The notes under the pieces were generated by a model that saw nothing but the letters and a program-made list of their open reading frames with translations, was not told the origin of the DNA and ran no database searches. From Oscillospiraceae bacterium (lineage in GTDB: Bacteria; Bacillota; Clostridia; Oscillospirales; Ruminococcaceae): a stretch of DNA of 37,127 bases. The stretch covers positions 1 to 37,127 of the forward strand of contig JAFLUE010000007.1 in assembly GCA_022508945.1 (NCBI GenBank), read 5' to 3'. How positions within the stretch are numbered: position 1 is the stretch's first letter; each line of letters starts with the position of its first letter. The position numbers and the translations under genes were made by a program. Shown piece by piece: positions 1-9,664 of the stretch.

Positions 1-111
1 TTCAGACGCTGCTTGTTTTTGCGAATTGCGTAAGTGTCTATAATTGTTGTTCTTGTCGAAAAATCTTTTTTGTTGGTTTTTATTTGAATTGGCAATTCGC
101 AAACCTCACAG

Positions 112-193
112 CGAGCCTTCGGCGCGCTGCGCTATCAAATCGACGGGTATGAGCGCTGCTTATACCCGTCGATTATTTTGGAAATTTCGCGCT
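112..193 (-). repeat. Dispersed intergenic repeat, copy A, with central hairpin
   Basis: Minus strand reads AGCGCGAAATTTC...GATAGCGCAGCGCGCCGAAGGCTCG; matches 28902-28984 (+) 13/13 and 23/25 at its ends. Central inverted repeat 138-154/158-174, 16 of 17 pairs plus a wobble. Confidence 0.75.
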
Positions 194-378
194 TGACTAT
201 TGCGTTGTTTTTAGTGCTTATAATGTTGTTCTTGCCGAAAAAATCGCGCGGGGTTGTTGCACTGCCTATACGCGGTTAATGGTTGGCGGGCGAGGGGATT
301 TTATATGATTCGATTGTTAAGTTTCACCAAATGTCGCGTGAAAAAGTAACAACTTTACACAAAACAGAGTAAAAACTA

Positions 379-407
379 TTGACTTTATAAAGTGAAAATA
401 TTACAAT
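379..407 (+). promoter_or_regulatory. SigA-type promoter for the pectinesterase gene
   Basis: TTGACT (379-384), 17-nt spacer, TACAAT (402-407), followed by a ~55-nt leader and a purine-rich RBS (gagagggaggtt) before ATG 470. Confidence 0.6.
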
Positions 408-469
408 AAAATTATAGTGGGGAAGTTTATACTTCACTAAATTTATTTTAATGAGAGGGAGGTTATTTT

Positions 470-3400
470 ATGCTTTTGAGAACAAAAGCAACAAAGGTTA
501 TTGTCTGGCTTTGTATAATGGCTCTGGCGATAACCGCAATTATTCCGAGCGGCTTTGTTCTGCCTAAAGTCCGGGCAGAAGTTACCGATAACGGAGAAGA
601 ATGGGATTTCGCAAAGGGCATACTCGTTACAGAGGCTCAGGAAAACCCCAAAACAACTGAAACCAATGATGGCAGTTTGACAATTAAGCCGAATGGTTCG
701 AGTTATTATTACAAAGACTCTTCACATGGCATTGTGCTTAATTCAGGTGTTACCATCGAAATCGAGGTTTCCGGTCCGACAAATCTTACTATTGGCGATT
801 GCCAATACTCTAACAATAGTACATCATGTAAACTTACGGTTAAGAGCTCGGACGGAAAATACAACGTCGAAAAGGACACTAACAACGGTTGTTATCACAA
901 TGGTAGTTCATTGGTGTACACATACACAGGCGGTGCTACAACTCTTACCATTGGATTTACCGGCAGCTATATCTACGTTCCTTACATTTCTATCGCGCCC
1001 GAAGCTGTGCCCGAGGCAGGCAAGACTTATACTTGGGATTTCGACGCAGATCCGGCTATTCCGAAAGATACCGAAGGAAAATCCGAGGTTACATCGAAGG
1101 ACGGACTGCTGACTGTTAAGACAGGCGGCAGTGCATACAGATATAACGGCGGTGGTCACGGTATTGAATTTAAACCGCAAAACTCTATTGAAATAAAGGT
1201 CGCGGGTTCAACAAAGCTCACTATAGGCGACTGCGGCTACTCCAACCCGACTACACTTACAGTTAAGGACAAGAACGGAAGCTACAAGGATACCGCGTCA
1301 ACTACGGTCAACGGCTGCAGCGGCGCGATGACCTTTACCTACAAAGGTGAGGCAACGACTCTTGAAATTACGTTTGTTGATTTGAGCATCTACATTCCTT
1401 ACATTACTGCCGAGCCGCTTGAGGAGGAAGAATCCAAGCCCGAAGTCAGACCCGACGAGCCTAACAAGACAGACGTTTGGGATTTCGGCGCGGCGAAGCT
1501 TGATGAGTCGAAATACAACAATTTGCTGACAGAGGCTGTCATCAACAGCTGGTATCCGGAAACCACTATAGTCGGTTCTCAGGATAAGAATACTACTACT
1601 CATGTGTTCGGCACTGTTGAGGCAAAGGATTTCCGTTTTGTTGACGGAAAAAATGATGGCAGGCACAGAATAAAGACCTCTAATACAAATCTTACAAGAT
1701 ACGAAACAAAGAGTAACGTTACGATCGAGGGAACATCTCTCCCCGGAGCTGTTTTCTCAAACAGCGGTTCACCCGATGTTTATATTGAGATCGTGCTTTA
1801 TGCGGGCGATATTCTTACCGTTTACGCGGGTGCTAACAATGCGGGAGACACACCTACGATTGAATTCGCTCCCCCGAGCGGAGAAACTAAGAGTGGTGTG
1901 AGCAACGCAGACGGCGTTAAGCTTACGTTCTATGCTACCGAATACGGTAAGTATAAAATTTATGCAATTGGTAGTCAAAAGCTCGTAGTTTACAGACTTG
2001 AAAGAGAACACACCAACCCCGTTGACGTAAGCGGAACCGTAACGGCTCCGAGCGATATCGGAAGCGACTATAAGATCAGCTTTACAAACCAAAAATCCGG
2101 CGCGGTAACAGAGGCGGCTGTTGAAAACGGTTCGTACAGTGTTACTCTCTACGACAACTACGTTTATGACGTTGCGCTTGTGGACGCGAACGGCTATATT
2201 GTTTCGAGCGGCGATACGCTTGATATTGCTAAGGGAAGCAGCGGAGAAACTCATAATATCACGATCTCGAAGGTTGCCCTTGCGAATGTTACGGGCAATA
2301 TCATCGGACTTGGCGATAAGCTCTCGGACTTAGAGCTTGAATTCGTAAGCCAAGACGAAAGCTCGATCTTCGTTCCCGAGATCAAGATCGAGCCGGACGG
2401 CTCGTTTACTCTTCAGCTCGCGATAGGCGTTACTTATGACATGATCGCAAGCGGCGTAAACGACTACGCTCTTGAAGAAGCGACAATAAAAGCGGATGGC
2501 GACATTACCGACAAGAAAATTACTTTCAAAGCAAAGCCCGTTTATGACATAACGATAAGCAGCAATCTTCCCGATGAAGCGAAGGGGAAGGCAATTATCA
2601 TCTTTACACATACCGAGGACGGAAATGAATATACGTTTGGTCTGTCTGACACTATCAAGCTCAGAGACGGACAGTATTCCGTAGTTGTAAAGAACACGGG
2701 TATAGTTCCCGTAGCTCAGAAGCCCACCGCAAACCTCACAGTAAACGGCGCGGCGGTATCAAAGGAGATCGAATTTGAGGCAATAAGCGTATGGGATTTC
2801 TCTAAGTACAACGGAAAGCCCGGAATGGATACCGACAACGACTATTATCTCGGACTTGCGGTCAAGAACGCTTATGAGCATGGTGTTTATCTTCGTGTAG
2901 CGGCAAACGGCGAGGTCAAGGTCCCCGTAACAAAGGGACAGATGGTGACTGCTACCTTCTGCAATTCGGGAACTTTCACCATCAACGGCAAATCCTTCAC
3001 TACCGTAAACAGTAAAGGCAGCACCAGCAAGACCGATGAAGCACGCGTGGTTGCTGAAGAGACCGGTTATCTTACCATATCGGTTACGGAGCAGACATAC
3101 TTCAACAGTATCGCAGTCTCCGAATCCACGGGATTCAAGGACAAGGTAACCGTAGGCCCCGATAAGGATTATCAGACAATAAACGAAGCTCTCGCGGCTG
3201 TGGCTAAGATGGACAGACCCAACAACGAGAGAGTTGAGATCGTAATTGACCCCGGAAACTATGAGGAAATGCTCGTTATCAATGTTCCGAACGTTTCGCT
3301 CGTAAACGCCGCGGGCAAGAACTCGAGCCTCCAGCTCAAAAACAACGGCGTTGATATCTGCGACAATGTTGTAAGAATCACATCCTACTATGGCTTCGGC

Positions 3401-5002
3401 TATAACTACTACAGCATGGGAACAGACTGCAAGTGGAACGAGGATGTTCTCAAGGCTAACAAGGCAAACGGTGAATACACGACCGTAAATCCCGAAGGAA
3501 CAACAAACGGCTGCTACTGGAACGCAACGGTAGTTGTAAAGGCAAGCGGCTTTGAGGCAAACGGAATCGTATTCGAAAACTCCTTCAACCAGTACATCTC
3601 CAAGAAGGAAGCCGATGATATCGTTGTTCATAAGGGCGGTACTCCCAATATCGGCGCACGTCCCACGACTTACGGCGACACAAGCGTTCAGAACAGAAGC
3701 TATGTGGAAAGAGCCGCGGCAATGGCTATCGTAGGCGATGAAGCGTTATTTGTAAACTGCAAGTTTGTCGGCAGACAGGATACCCTCTACGGCGGCACGG
3801 ACATCAAGGTCGCTTTCCACAAGTGTGATATTCTCGGCGCGGTTGACTTTATCTTCGGTCCCATGACCGCTGTGTTCTACAAGTGCAATCTCGTTATGAA
3901 CACAGACGATTCGACCTCCTCCGACCAGGCTTATATCACCGCCGCACAGCAGAAGACCGGCAGAGGCTATCTTATGTATGAATGTACGGTAACTTCTACC
4001 ACACCCGGCGTTGATACAGCTTCCAAAACACTCTCGAAGCCCGGCTTCTTCGGTCGTCCTTGGTCGGCAGACACCTCCGAGGTCGTATTCTACAAAACGA
4101 CCGTAGAAACCACGGATTACCCGGCTGCGAACGGAAAGTCTCTTATTGATCCGGCGGGCTGGAAAGATTCTCTGAAAGCGCGCTCCTCGAAAATGTATGA
4201 ATATGGCACGATCGAGAAAAGCGGCGAGGATAATTCCGCAAGCAGAGCTGACTGGACTACGTTCCTGACAGAGCCTGTCATTGACGGCGAAAACATTACA
4301 ATAGCGCTGTTCCTCGGCAACTGGGCAAGCGAGCTTCAGGCGAGAAGTCTTCTTCTCGAGACTGAAAGCGATGATCCAGAAGATCCCGAAGAGCCTGATG
4401 CTCCCGAGATCATCGAGCGCGAAGCCGAGGGCGTTAAAGCAGAGCTTTCGACAGACGCGCTTCCCGAGGGCGTAGACCCCGATGATGTTGAGTTCAAGGC
4501 ACAAGTGCTTACATCAAGCGACAATGAAGTCCTTTACGACCTCAAATTCGTTGTGGGCGGTGTTGAGATACACATCAACGGCACTGTCACCGTAAGACTG
4601 CCTTTGCCCGCTTCATTCAAAGGTGCGGATGTATACGTTTACTACGTTGACGACAACAATAAATACACCCCGATGAATGATGTTGCTGTTGACACTGAAA
4701 ATGGTCTTGTTGAATTTACGACGACCCATTTCAGCCATTACCTCCTGACGACCGAAGTCAAAGGCTCAGTGACTCCCGAACCTTCCGAACCTACCGAACC
4801 CGACGATCCTTCAGGTCCGTCTACGCCCGATGATGATCCGTCAAGCACACCTTCCTCCGGCTCGTCATCAACCACGCCTCCGGCATCTAACCCCTCGACA
4901 GGCGATATCGCAATGATGCTTATCACGCCTATCGCGGCAGGACTTATCAGCGCGGCGGCAGCTCTCTTCATTATTATAAGAAAGAGAAGAAAAGCAAAAT
5001 AA
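470..5002 (+). CDS. Multidomain surface pectin methylesterase (CE8, pectinesterase family)
   Basis: Signal peptide; repeated WDF-starting beta modules; pectinesterase motifs (GAVDFIFGP, GFFGRPWS); C-terminal NPSTGD + hydrophobic helix + RKRRKAK sorting signal. Confidence 0.9.
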   Translation: MLLRTKATKVIVWLCIMALAITAIIPSGFVLPKVRAEVTDNGEEWDFAKGILVTEAQENPKTTETNDGSLTIKPNGSSYYYKDSSHGIVLNSGVTIEIEVSGPTNLTIGDCQYSNNSTSCKLTVKSSDGKYNVEKDTNNGCYHNGSSLVYTYTGGATTLTIGFTGSYIYVPYISIAPEAVPEAGKTYTWDFDADPAIPKDTEGKSEVTSKDGLLTVKTGGSAYRYNGGGHGIEFKPQNSIEIKVAGSTKLTIGDCGYSNPTTLTVKDKNGSYKDTASTTVNGCSGAMTFTYKGEATTLEITFVDLSIYIPYITAEPLEEEESKPEVRPDEPNKTDVWDFGAAKLDESKYNNLLTEAVINSWYPETTIVGSQDKNTTTHVFGTVEAKDFRFVDGKNDGRHRIKTSNTNLTRYETKSNVTIEGTSLPGAVFSNSGSPDVYIEIVLYAGDILTVYAGANNAGDTPTIEFAPPSGETKSGVSNADGVKLTFYATEYGKYKIYAIGSQKLVVYRLEREHTNPVDVSGTVTAPSDIGSDYKISFTNQKSGAVTEAAVENGSYSVTLYDNYVYDVALVDANGYIVSSGDTLDIAKGSSGETHNITISKVALANVTGNIIGLGDKLSDLELEFVSQDESSIFVPEIKIEPDGSFTLQLAIGVTYDMIASGVNDYALEEATIKADGDITDKKITFKAKPVYDITISSNLPDEAKGKAIIIFTHTEDGNEYTFGLSDTIKLRDGQYSVVVKNTGIVPVAQKPTANLTVNGAAVSKEIEFEAISVWDFSKYNGKPGMDTDNDYYLGLAVKNAYEHGVYLRVAANGEVKVPVTKGQMVTATFCNSGTFTINGKSFTTVNSKGSTSKTDEARVVAEETGYLTISVTEQTYFNSIAVSESTGFKDKVTVGPDKDYQTINEALAAVAKMDRPNNERVEIVIDPGNYEEMLVINVPNVSLVNAAGKNSSLQLKNNGVDICDNVVRITSYYGFGYNYYSMGTDCKWNEDVLKANKANGEYTTVNPEGTTNGCYWNATVVVKASGFEANGIVFENSFNQYISKKEADDIVVHKGGTPNIGARPTTYGDTSVQNRSYVERAAAMAIVGDEALFVNCKFVGRQDTLYGGTDIKVAFHKCDILGAVDFIFGPMTAVFYKCNLVMNTDDSTSSDQAYITAAQQKTGRGYLMYECTVTSTTPGVDTASKTLSKPGFFGRPWSADTSEVVFYKTTVETTDYPAANGKSLIDPAGWKDSLKARSSKMYEYGTIEKSGEDNSASRADWTTFLTEPVIDGENITIALFLGNWASELQARSLLLETESDDPEDPEEPDAPEIIEREAEGVKAELSTDALPEGVDPDDVEFKAQVLTSSDNEVLYDLKFVVGGVEIHINGTVTVRLPLPASFKGADVYVYYVDDNNKYTPMNDVAVDTENGLVEFTTTHFSHYLLTTEVKGSVTPEPSEPTEPDDPSGPSTPDDDPSSTPSSGSSSTTPPASNPSTGDIAMMLITPIAAGLISAAAALFIIIRKRRKAK

Positions 5003-5037
5003 TGCCATTTGGCAGAGCTGAATAAGCGAATAAAAAC

Positions 5038-5070
5038 AAGACCCGCGGTTTAAAAACCGTGGGTCTTTCT
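5038..5070 (+). terminator. Rho-independent terminator
   Basis: AAGACCCGCGGTTT / AAACCGTGGGTCTT hairpin followed by T-rich sequence. Confidence 0.75.
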
Positions 5071-5158
5071 AACGAAAAAAACAAATATTTACATATATTT
5101 TTGTACAATTGCACAAAAATCGCATTGAAAAATCGGCGGTTATTTTTGAGGAAATCCC

Positions 5159-5187
5159 TTGACAAAACGGCGATTTTAGGGTATCAT
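5159..5187 (+). promoter_or_regulatory. SigA-type promoter for the pectate lyase gene
   Basis: TTGACA (5159-5164), 17-nt spacer, TATCAT (5182-5187). Confidence 0.7.
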
Positions 5188-5257
5188 TAAAGATGAAATA
5201 GTTTTCGATTAGGGATAGTTGTACCCTTTTGAAAACAAAAATGAGAAGGAGGATTTT

Positions 5258-8200
5258 ATGAAAACCAAAAGCACAAACAGGTTTGTCTCGTTGGCTTTGG
5301 CGCTCATTATGCTAATGACGTGCGTGTCGTTCAGCCCGTTAGCTATGCGCGCGAGTGCTGAAGGGGCAGACTCGAGTAAGTATGTTTTTGACGTAGGCGA
5401 TTTGGAGTTGGTGGCGAAAGGTGCCAAAAACGGTAAGACAGAATCGGCGGGTACTGACGAATATTTTACCGTTTGTTATGGAGATTCAAACGCACAGGTT
5501 GTAGAAAATGCAACAGGATTTGAAGGCGGATATACGTCGACTAAGCGTTTGGACTTTGGAGGTGCAACAAGCGACTCTCAATTTTCCGGACGCAAAAGAG
5601 TTATTGAATTTACTACAAGTGGTAAAGCTTCCGTAACGGTATGGTGGCAGTGCGGTACGAGCGACGGAAGATATGTTGCGCTTTATAACGCAGACACAAA
5701 GGATTTTATTTATAGCGATGATATTAATGTTGCTTTAGACACTACCGAAAACAAAAACAAGGCAGACACAACCAAGGACAAAACCTATATTTCCACATAC
5801 GAGCTTGATGCCGCGGGAACATATAGAATAGGTTGTGGATATAATACTTGCTATTTATTTAAAGTTGAAGTAACTGAAAGCGCGGCTGGGACTGATACGC
5901 CCGTTGAAACTAAGGATTACACTCTCGAAGCTAAAGACTTGGAGACTATTGCCTCTACTTCCGGTTCAACACAGGAAGGTACTGCAACAGAAGACGGTAA
6001 ATATTTCACCGTTAACTGGGGCGAAAAGGGTAGAGTTTTAGACGGCAAAAATGTTAGCTACGAAGATGGTTATACCAGTACAAAATGGATAGATTTTAAC
6101 GGCGGTACAAGCAGTGCGCCTACAAGGACTATCCAGTTTACCGCGGGCGACAGCGGTATTTTAAAGATTTGGTGGGGCAATGACGGTAGCGCTGAAAGAG
6201 GTCTTCAAGTGTACAAACTTGATGGCGCAGCAGCTACCGCGATAACAGATGCTTATTTCAAAACAGCAGGAAAGTCAACCAAATATGACGAGTTTGAAAT
6301 AGAAGCCGGCAACACATATTGCATCGGCGGTCCTGACGGAACAATTTATTTTACTAAAATAGTTGTTACCGAGGGCAAGCTTCCCGAAGCACCGACACGT
6401 CCCGAGTGGAGCCAAGTAGCAGCTCCCACGATCGGCGAGATTACACAGGACGGAGGCACGATCAAAGTTCCCGTAACCGCTGATGTTGGTAACAACGGCG
6501 GCGACAAGATAGCTGTCGTTATGACCGATGCAAACGGAAATGAGCTCGACTCAGCAGCCAGCACAGTCAAAGATAAAGGAAATTATACTCTTGAATTTTC
6601 TTCGGCTAAGAATTCGGGTACATACAAGTTTAAGGCTGTTCTGTCCCGTAAAGACGAAACAGACGTCAAGGAGAGCGCAGAAAAAGAATTTACTTTCCTG
6701 CTTCCTCTCGACAAGCCCACTATCTCGAGCGCTACCAGCAAGGGTAACGGTTCTGTTGAGTTAGAATGGAGCGCGGTTAAGGAAGCTACAAGCTACATCA
6801 TTTACTGCGATGGCGAAGAGGTAGGCACTGCGACCGAGACCAAGTTTATGGTTACGGGTCTTACCGTAGGTCAGACATACTCATTTACTGTAAAGGCTGT
6901 TCGCGATGGTGTACCGGCAGAAAAGGCTTCCGACGCTAAGACCGCTACTGTTGCAGAGCAAGCTCAGCAGACATGGAGCTTTATGTGGTTCGGTACTTCC
7001 ACAAGCAAGACTAAAAACTATTATGAGGGCGAACTTAACGAAGACGGAAAGGTAACTGTTGTCGCTAAAGGCGGCGGCGGCAAGTTCCTGTATCAGGAGC
7101 CCGGCGGCGAGGGAGTTTCGTTCTATTATACAGCAATCCCCACAAATGTCAATTTTACTCTCAGAGCTAAGATGAAAATTGACGAAAGAAAACTTAACAT
7201 CTCTCAGGAGGGCGCCGGCATTATGGCTATGGACAGCCTTCCCGAGACACCTTTCGATTCGAGCTATAAGCACACAACAAACCTGTACAGAGTAGGCGCA
7301 CAGCAGCTCAAGTACTACTATGACGAGAACAGAGGCGTTGTTTTCGACACATCCGCCGACTCGTATAACATGCAGATCGGTCTTGGTACAAACGCAAAGA
7401 CCGGCGCAACCGCAAGCGATAAGTCAAATATGCTGCTCGAAAATGCTACTCTCGAGACTATAGCGGCGGATAAGGGTTATGACAGCGGAACTTACTGCAC
7501 AATCGGCGGAGACCCGAATCCCGGCAAAAACGTTATAGCAGAGATCGATGAAATGATCTTAGAGCTTCAGAGAAATAACACAGGTTATTTCCTCTCTTAC
7601 TACACTGTAGACGGAGAGCTTGTAAAAACTCAGAAGTACTATGATCCCAAGGCGCTTGACGTGCTCGATTCCGATTTCGTTTATGTCGGCTTCACAGCAG
7701 CAAGAGAGGTTACAGCTACATTCTCCGATGTAACTCTCACCACGATCGCTCCCGAGAAGGACGCTCCCGCAGAGGCTAAGCCCATCACGGAGATCACTCC
7801 TACAGTATCGGTTGGTTCTGCTACATCGGCAAACTCGACTAAGTATACTCTTCTCCTCAAGAGCAACGTTTCCGGTAAGGTTAAGGTAATCTCCAACTCG
7901 ACGACCGTAGCTGAGGATGTTGTTCTTGACGGTTCAATTAACTATGTTTCTATAGAATTCGCGATCGTTGTCGGAAACAACAAGATCGAAATCATCTTTA
8001 CTCCCGACGAAGAGCAGGCATCGTTTGACGAGTTCACTAAGCTTACATCTACAGCTGATGTAACTAAGACAATAATGGTTAGACTTGATGACGTTGCTAA
8101 AGATCAGAAGAACCTTTATGTTTCTCCTTCCGGCTCAAGCAGCGGCAGCGGTACTAAGGACGATCCCTTCGATGTTTACACAGCGGTAAATATTGCAAAG

Positions 8201-9556
8201 CCCGGTCAGACCATTATTCTTATGGAAGGCAGATACAACCTTACCAAGAACCTCTTGATCGACCGCGGAATGAACGGTACATCCGAGAATCCCATCAGAA
8301 TGATCTCAGACCCCGACGCAAAATCACGTCCTGTGTTTGATCTGCAGGGAATATCTACAATGACTGCTGCGGGAGATTACTGGTATTTCTATGGCTTTGA
8401 TGTTACAAATTCTGTCAAGGCCGGTCTCGTAGTAGCAGGAAACCACAGCACATTTGAACTCATAAACGCATACTCGAACGAGGATACCGGTATATATATT
8501 CACGCGAAAAACAACAGCAACGACCCGAGGTCACTTTGGCCTTCTTACAACCTTATCCTCAACTGCACATCTTATGACAACGCCGACGCTATAACCGGCG
8601 GCGGAAACGCTGATGGATTTGCAGCTAAGCTCACCGTTGGCGAAGGCAACGTATTTGACGGCTGTGTAGCTTATAACAACAGCGACGACGGTTGGGATCT
8701 CTTTGCAAAAGAATCTTCCGGTCCGATCGGTGCTGTTACAATTAGAAACTGTATCGCTTATAACAACGGTAAGAATCTTGACGGTTCATTAGTTGGTGAT
8801 GGAAACGGCTTCAAGATGGGCGGTTCAGGTATCCCCGGCGAACACAAGATCTATGATTCCGTTGCGTTTAACAACGATAATAACGGTATCGACTGCAACT
8901 CCAGCCCCAACATTCAGGTTTACAGATGCACGTCGTATAACAACGGCAACTATAATATTCGTCTTGAAACAACCTCAAGCTATGCAGATCCGACAGCATA
9001 TGTGGTTGACGGTCTGGTATCCTTTAGGTTTGAAAAGGCAAGAGCAACAGGCGTTAACGATAAGGTTGATCCTAAGAACGGACAGACGCTCAGCGTACTT
9101 GAAAGTGTGATCAACTACTACTGGAGCAAGGGCAACAGCAATGGCGAAACGCTTTCTGCAGATATGTTCAAGGATCTCGATTTCAACGGATATGAGCGTT
9201 CAGCAGACGGCAAGATCGATCTCAAGGGCTTCCTCGCACTTAGCGATAAAGCTCCCCAGGCTCTTACATCGATATTCAAAGCTCTTGACGGCAACTATAC
9301 AACCTATGACTACGCGTCTGATCCCAATTACGTATTAACCAGCGGATCTGCGGTTGAGCCTGATCCCGAGAATCCTTCTTCCGGTAATGGCGGAGACTCC
9401 GGATCCGGAAGCGGAAGCGGCAGCGGCAGCACAACTAAGCCCGCTGAAACCGCTCCTCCTACAGGATTTGGCGTTGAAATCGTAGTTGCGGTACTTGCAG
9501 TTTCCGCGGCGGCTGCTATCGTTCTCTTCACTAAGAAGCGCAGAAGCAGCAAATAA
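5258..9556 (+). CDS. Multidomain surface pectate lyase (PL9-like) with duplicated N-terminal modules and FN3-like domains
   Basis: ATG 5258 preceded by AAGGAGG (the track start at 5219 is a TTG). Signal peptide; parallel beta-helix region KNLYVSPSGSSSGSGTKDDPF...GGGNADGFAAKLTVGEGNVFDGCVAYNNSDDGWDLF typical of PL9; C-terminal APPTGF + helix + KKRRSSK. Confidence 0.85.
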   Translation: MKTKSTNRFVSLALALIMLMTCVSFSPLAMRASAEGADSSKYVFDVGDLELVAKGAKNGKTESAGTDEYFTVCYGDSNAQVVENATGFEGGYTSTKRLDFGGATSDSQFSGRKRVIEFTTSGKASVTVWWQCGTSDGRYVALYNADTKDFIYSDDINVALDTTENKNKADTTKDKTYISTYELDAAGTYRIGCGYNTCYLFKVEVTESAAGTDTPVETKDYTLEAKDLETIASTSGSTQEGTATEDGKYFTVNWGEKGRVLDGKNVSYEDGYTSTKWIDFNGGTSSAPTRTIQFTAGDSGILKIWWGNDGSAERGLQVYKLDGAAATAITDAYFKTAGKSTKYDEFEIEAGNTYCIGGPDGTIYFTKIVVTEGKLPEAPTRPEWSQVAAPTIGEITQDGGTIKVPVTADVGNNGGDKIAVVMTDANGNELDSAASTVKDKGNYTLEFSSAKNSGTYKFKAVLSRKDETDVKESAEKEFTFLLPLDKPTISSATSKGNGSVELEWSAVKEATSYIIYCDGEEVGTATETKFMVTGLTVGQTYSFTVKAVRDGVPAEKASDAKTATVAEQAQQTWSFMWFGTSTSKTKNYYEGELNEDGKVTVVAKGGGGKFLYQEPGGEGVSFYYTAIPTNVNFTLRAKMKIDERKLNISQEGAGIMAMDSLPETPFDSSYKHTTNLYRVGAQQLKYYYDENRGVVFDTSADSYNMQIGLGTNAKTGATASDKSNMLLENATLETIAADKGYDSGTYCTIGGDPNPGKNVIAEIDEMILELQRNNTGYFLSYYTVDGELVKTQKYYDPKALDVLDSDFVYVGFTAAREVTATFSDVTLTTIAPEKDAPAEAKPITEITPTVSVGSATSANSTKYTLLLKSNVSGKVKVISNSTTVAEDVVLDGSINYVSIEFAIVVGNNKIEIIFTPDEEQASFDEFTKLTSTADVTKTIMVRLDDVAKDQKNLYVSPSGSSSGSGTKDDPFDVYTAVNIAKPGQTIILMEGRYNLTKNLLIDRGMNGTSENPIRMISDPDAKSRPVFDLQGISTMTAAGDYWYFYGFDVTNSVKAGLVVAGNHSTFELINAYSNEDTGIYIHAKNNSNDPRSLWPSYNLILNCTSYDNADAITGGGNADGFAAKLTVGEGNVFDGCVAYNNSDDGWDLFAKESSGPIGAVTIRNCIAYNNGKNLDGSLVGDGNGFKMGGSGIPGEHKIYDSVAFNNDNNGIDCNSSPNIQVYRCTSYNNGNYNIRLETTSSYADPTAYVVDGLVSFRFEKARATGVNDKVDPKNGQTLSVLESVINYYWSKGNSNGETLSADMFKDLDFNGYERSADGKIDLKGFLALSDKAPQALTSIFKALDGNYTTYDYASDPNYVLTSGSAVEPDPENPSSGNGGDSGSGSGSGSGSTTKPAETAPPTGFGVEIVVAVLAVSAAAAIVLFTKKRRSSK

Positions 9557-9585
9557 GCAAAAATCCACTAAAGCAAAATAAACTA

Positions 9586-9613
9586 CCGCGCTCCGAAAGG
9601 GGCGCGGTTTTTT
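9586..9613 (+). terminator. Rho-independent terminator
   Basis: CCGCGCTCC GAAA GGGGCGCGG followed by TTTTTT. Confidence 0.85.
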
Positions 9614-9626
9614 ATACCACAATAAA

Positions 9627-9655
9627 AAAGGGAACTCATCAATTAAGTTCCCTTT
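9627..9655 (-). terminator. Rho-independent terminator of glmS
   Basis: AAAGGGAACT...AGTTCCCTTT perfect 10-bp stem, A-tract on + = T-tract on -. Confidence 0.75.
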
Positions 9656-9664
9656 GGTAATTAA

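Noticed and set aside
2759-4504. Antisense ORFs of 290 and 252 aa inside the pectinesterase gene
   Set aside because: Composition-driven shadow ORFs opposite a clearly coding frame.
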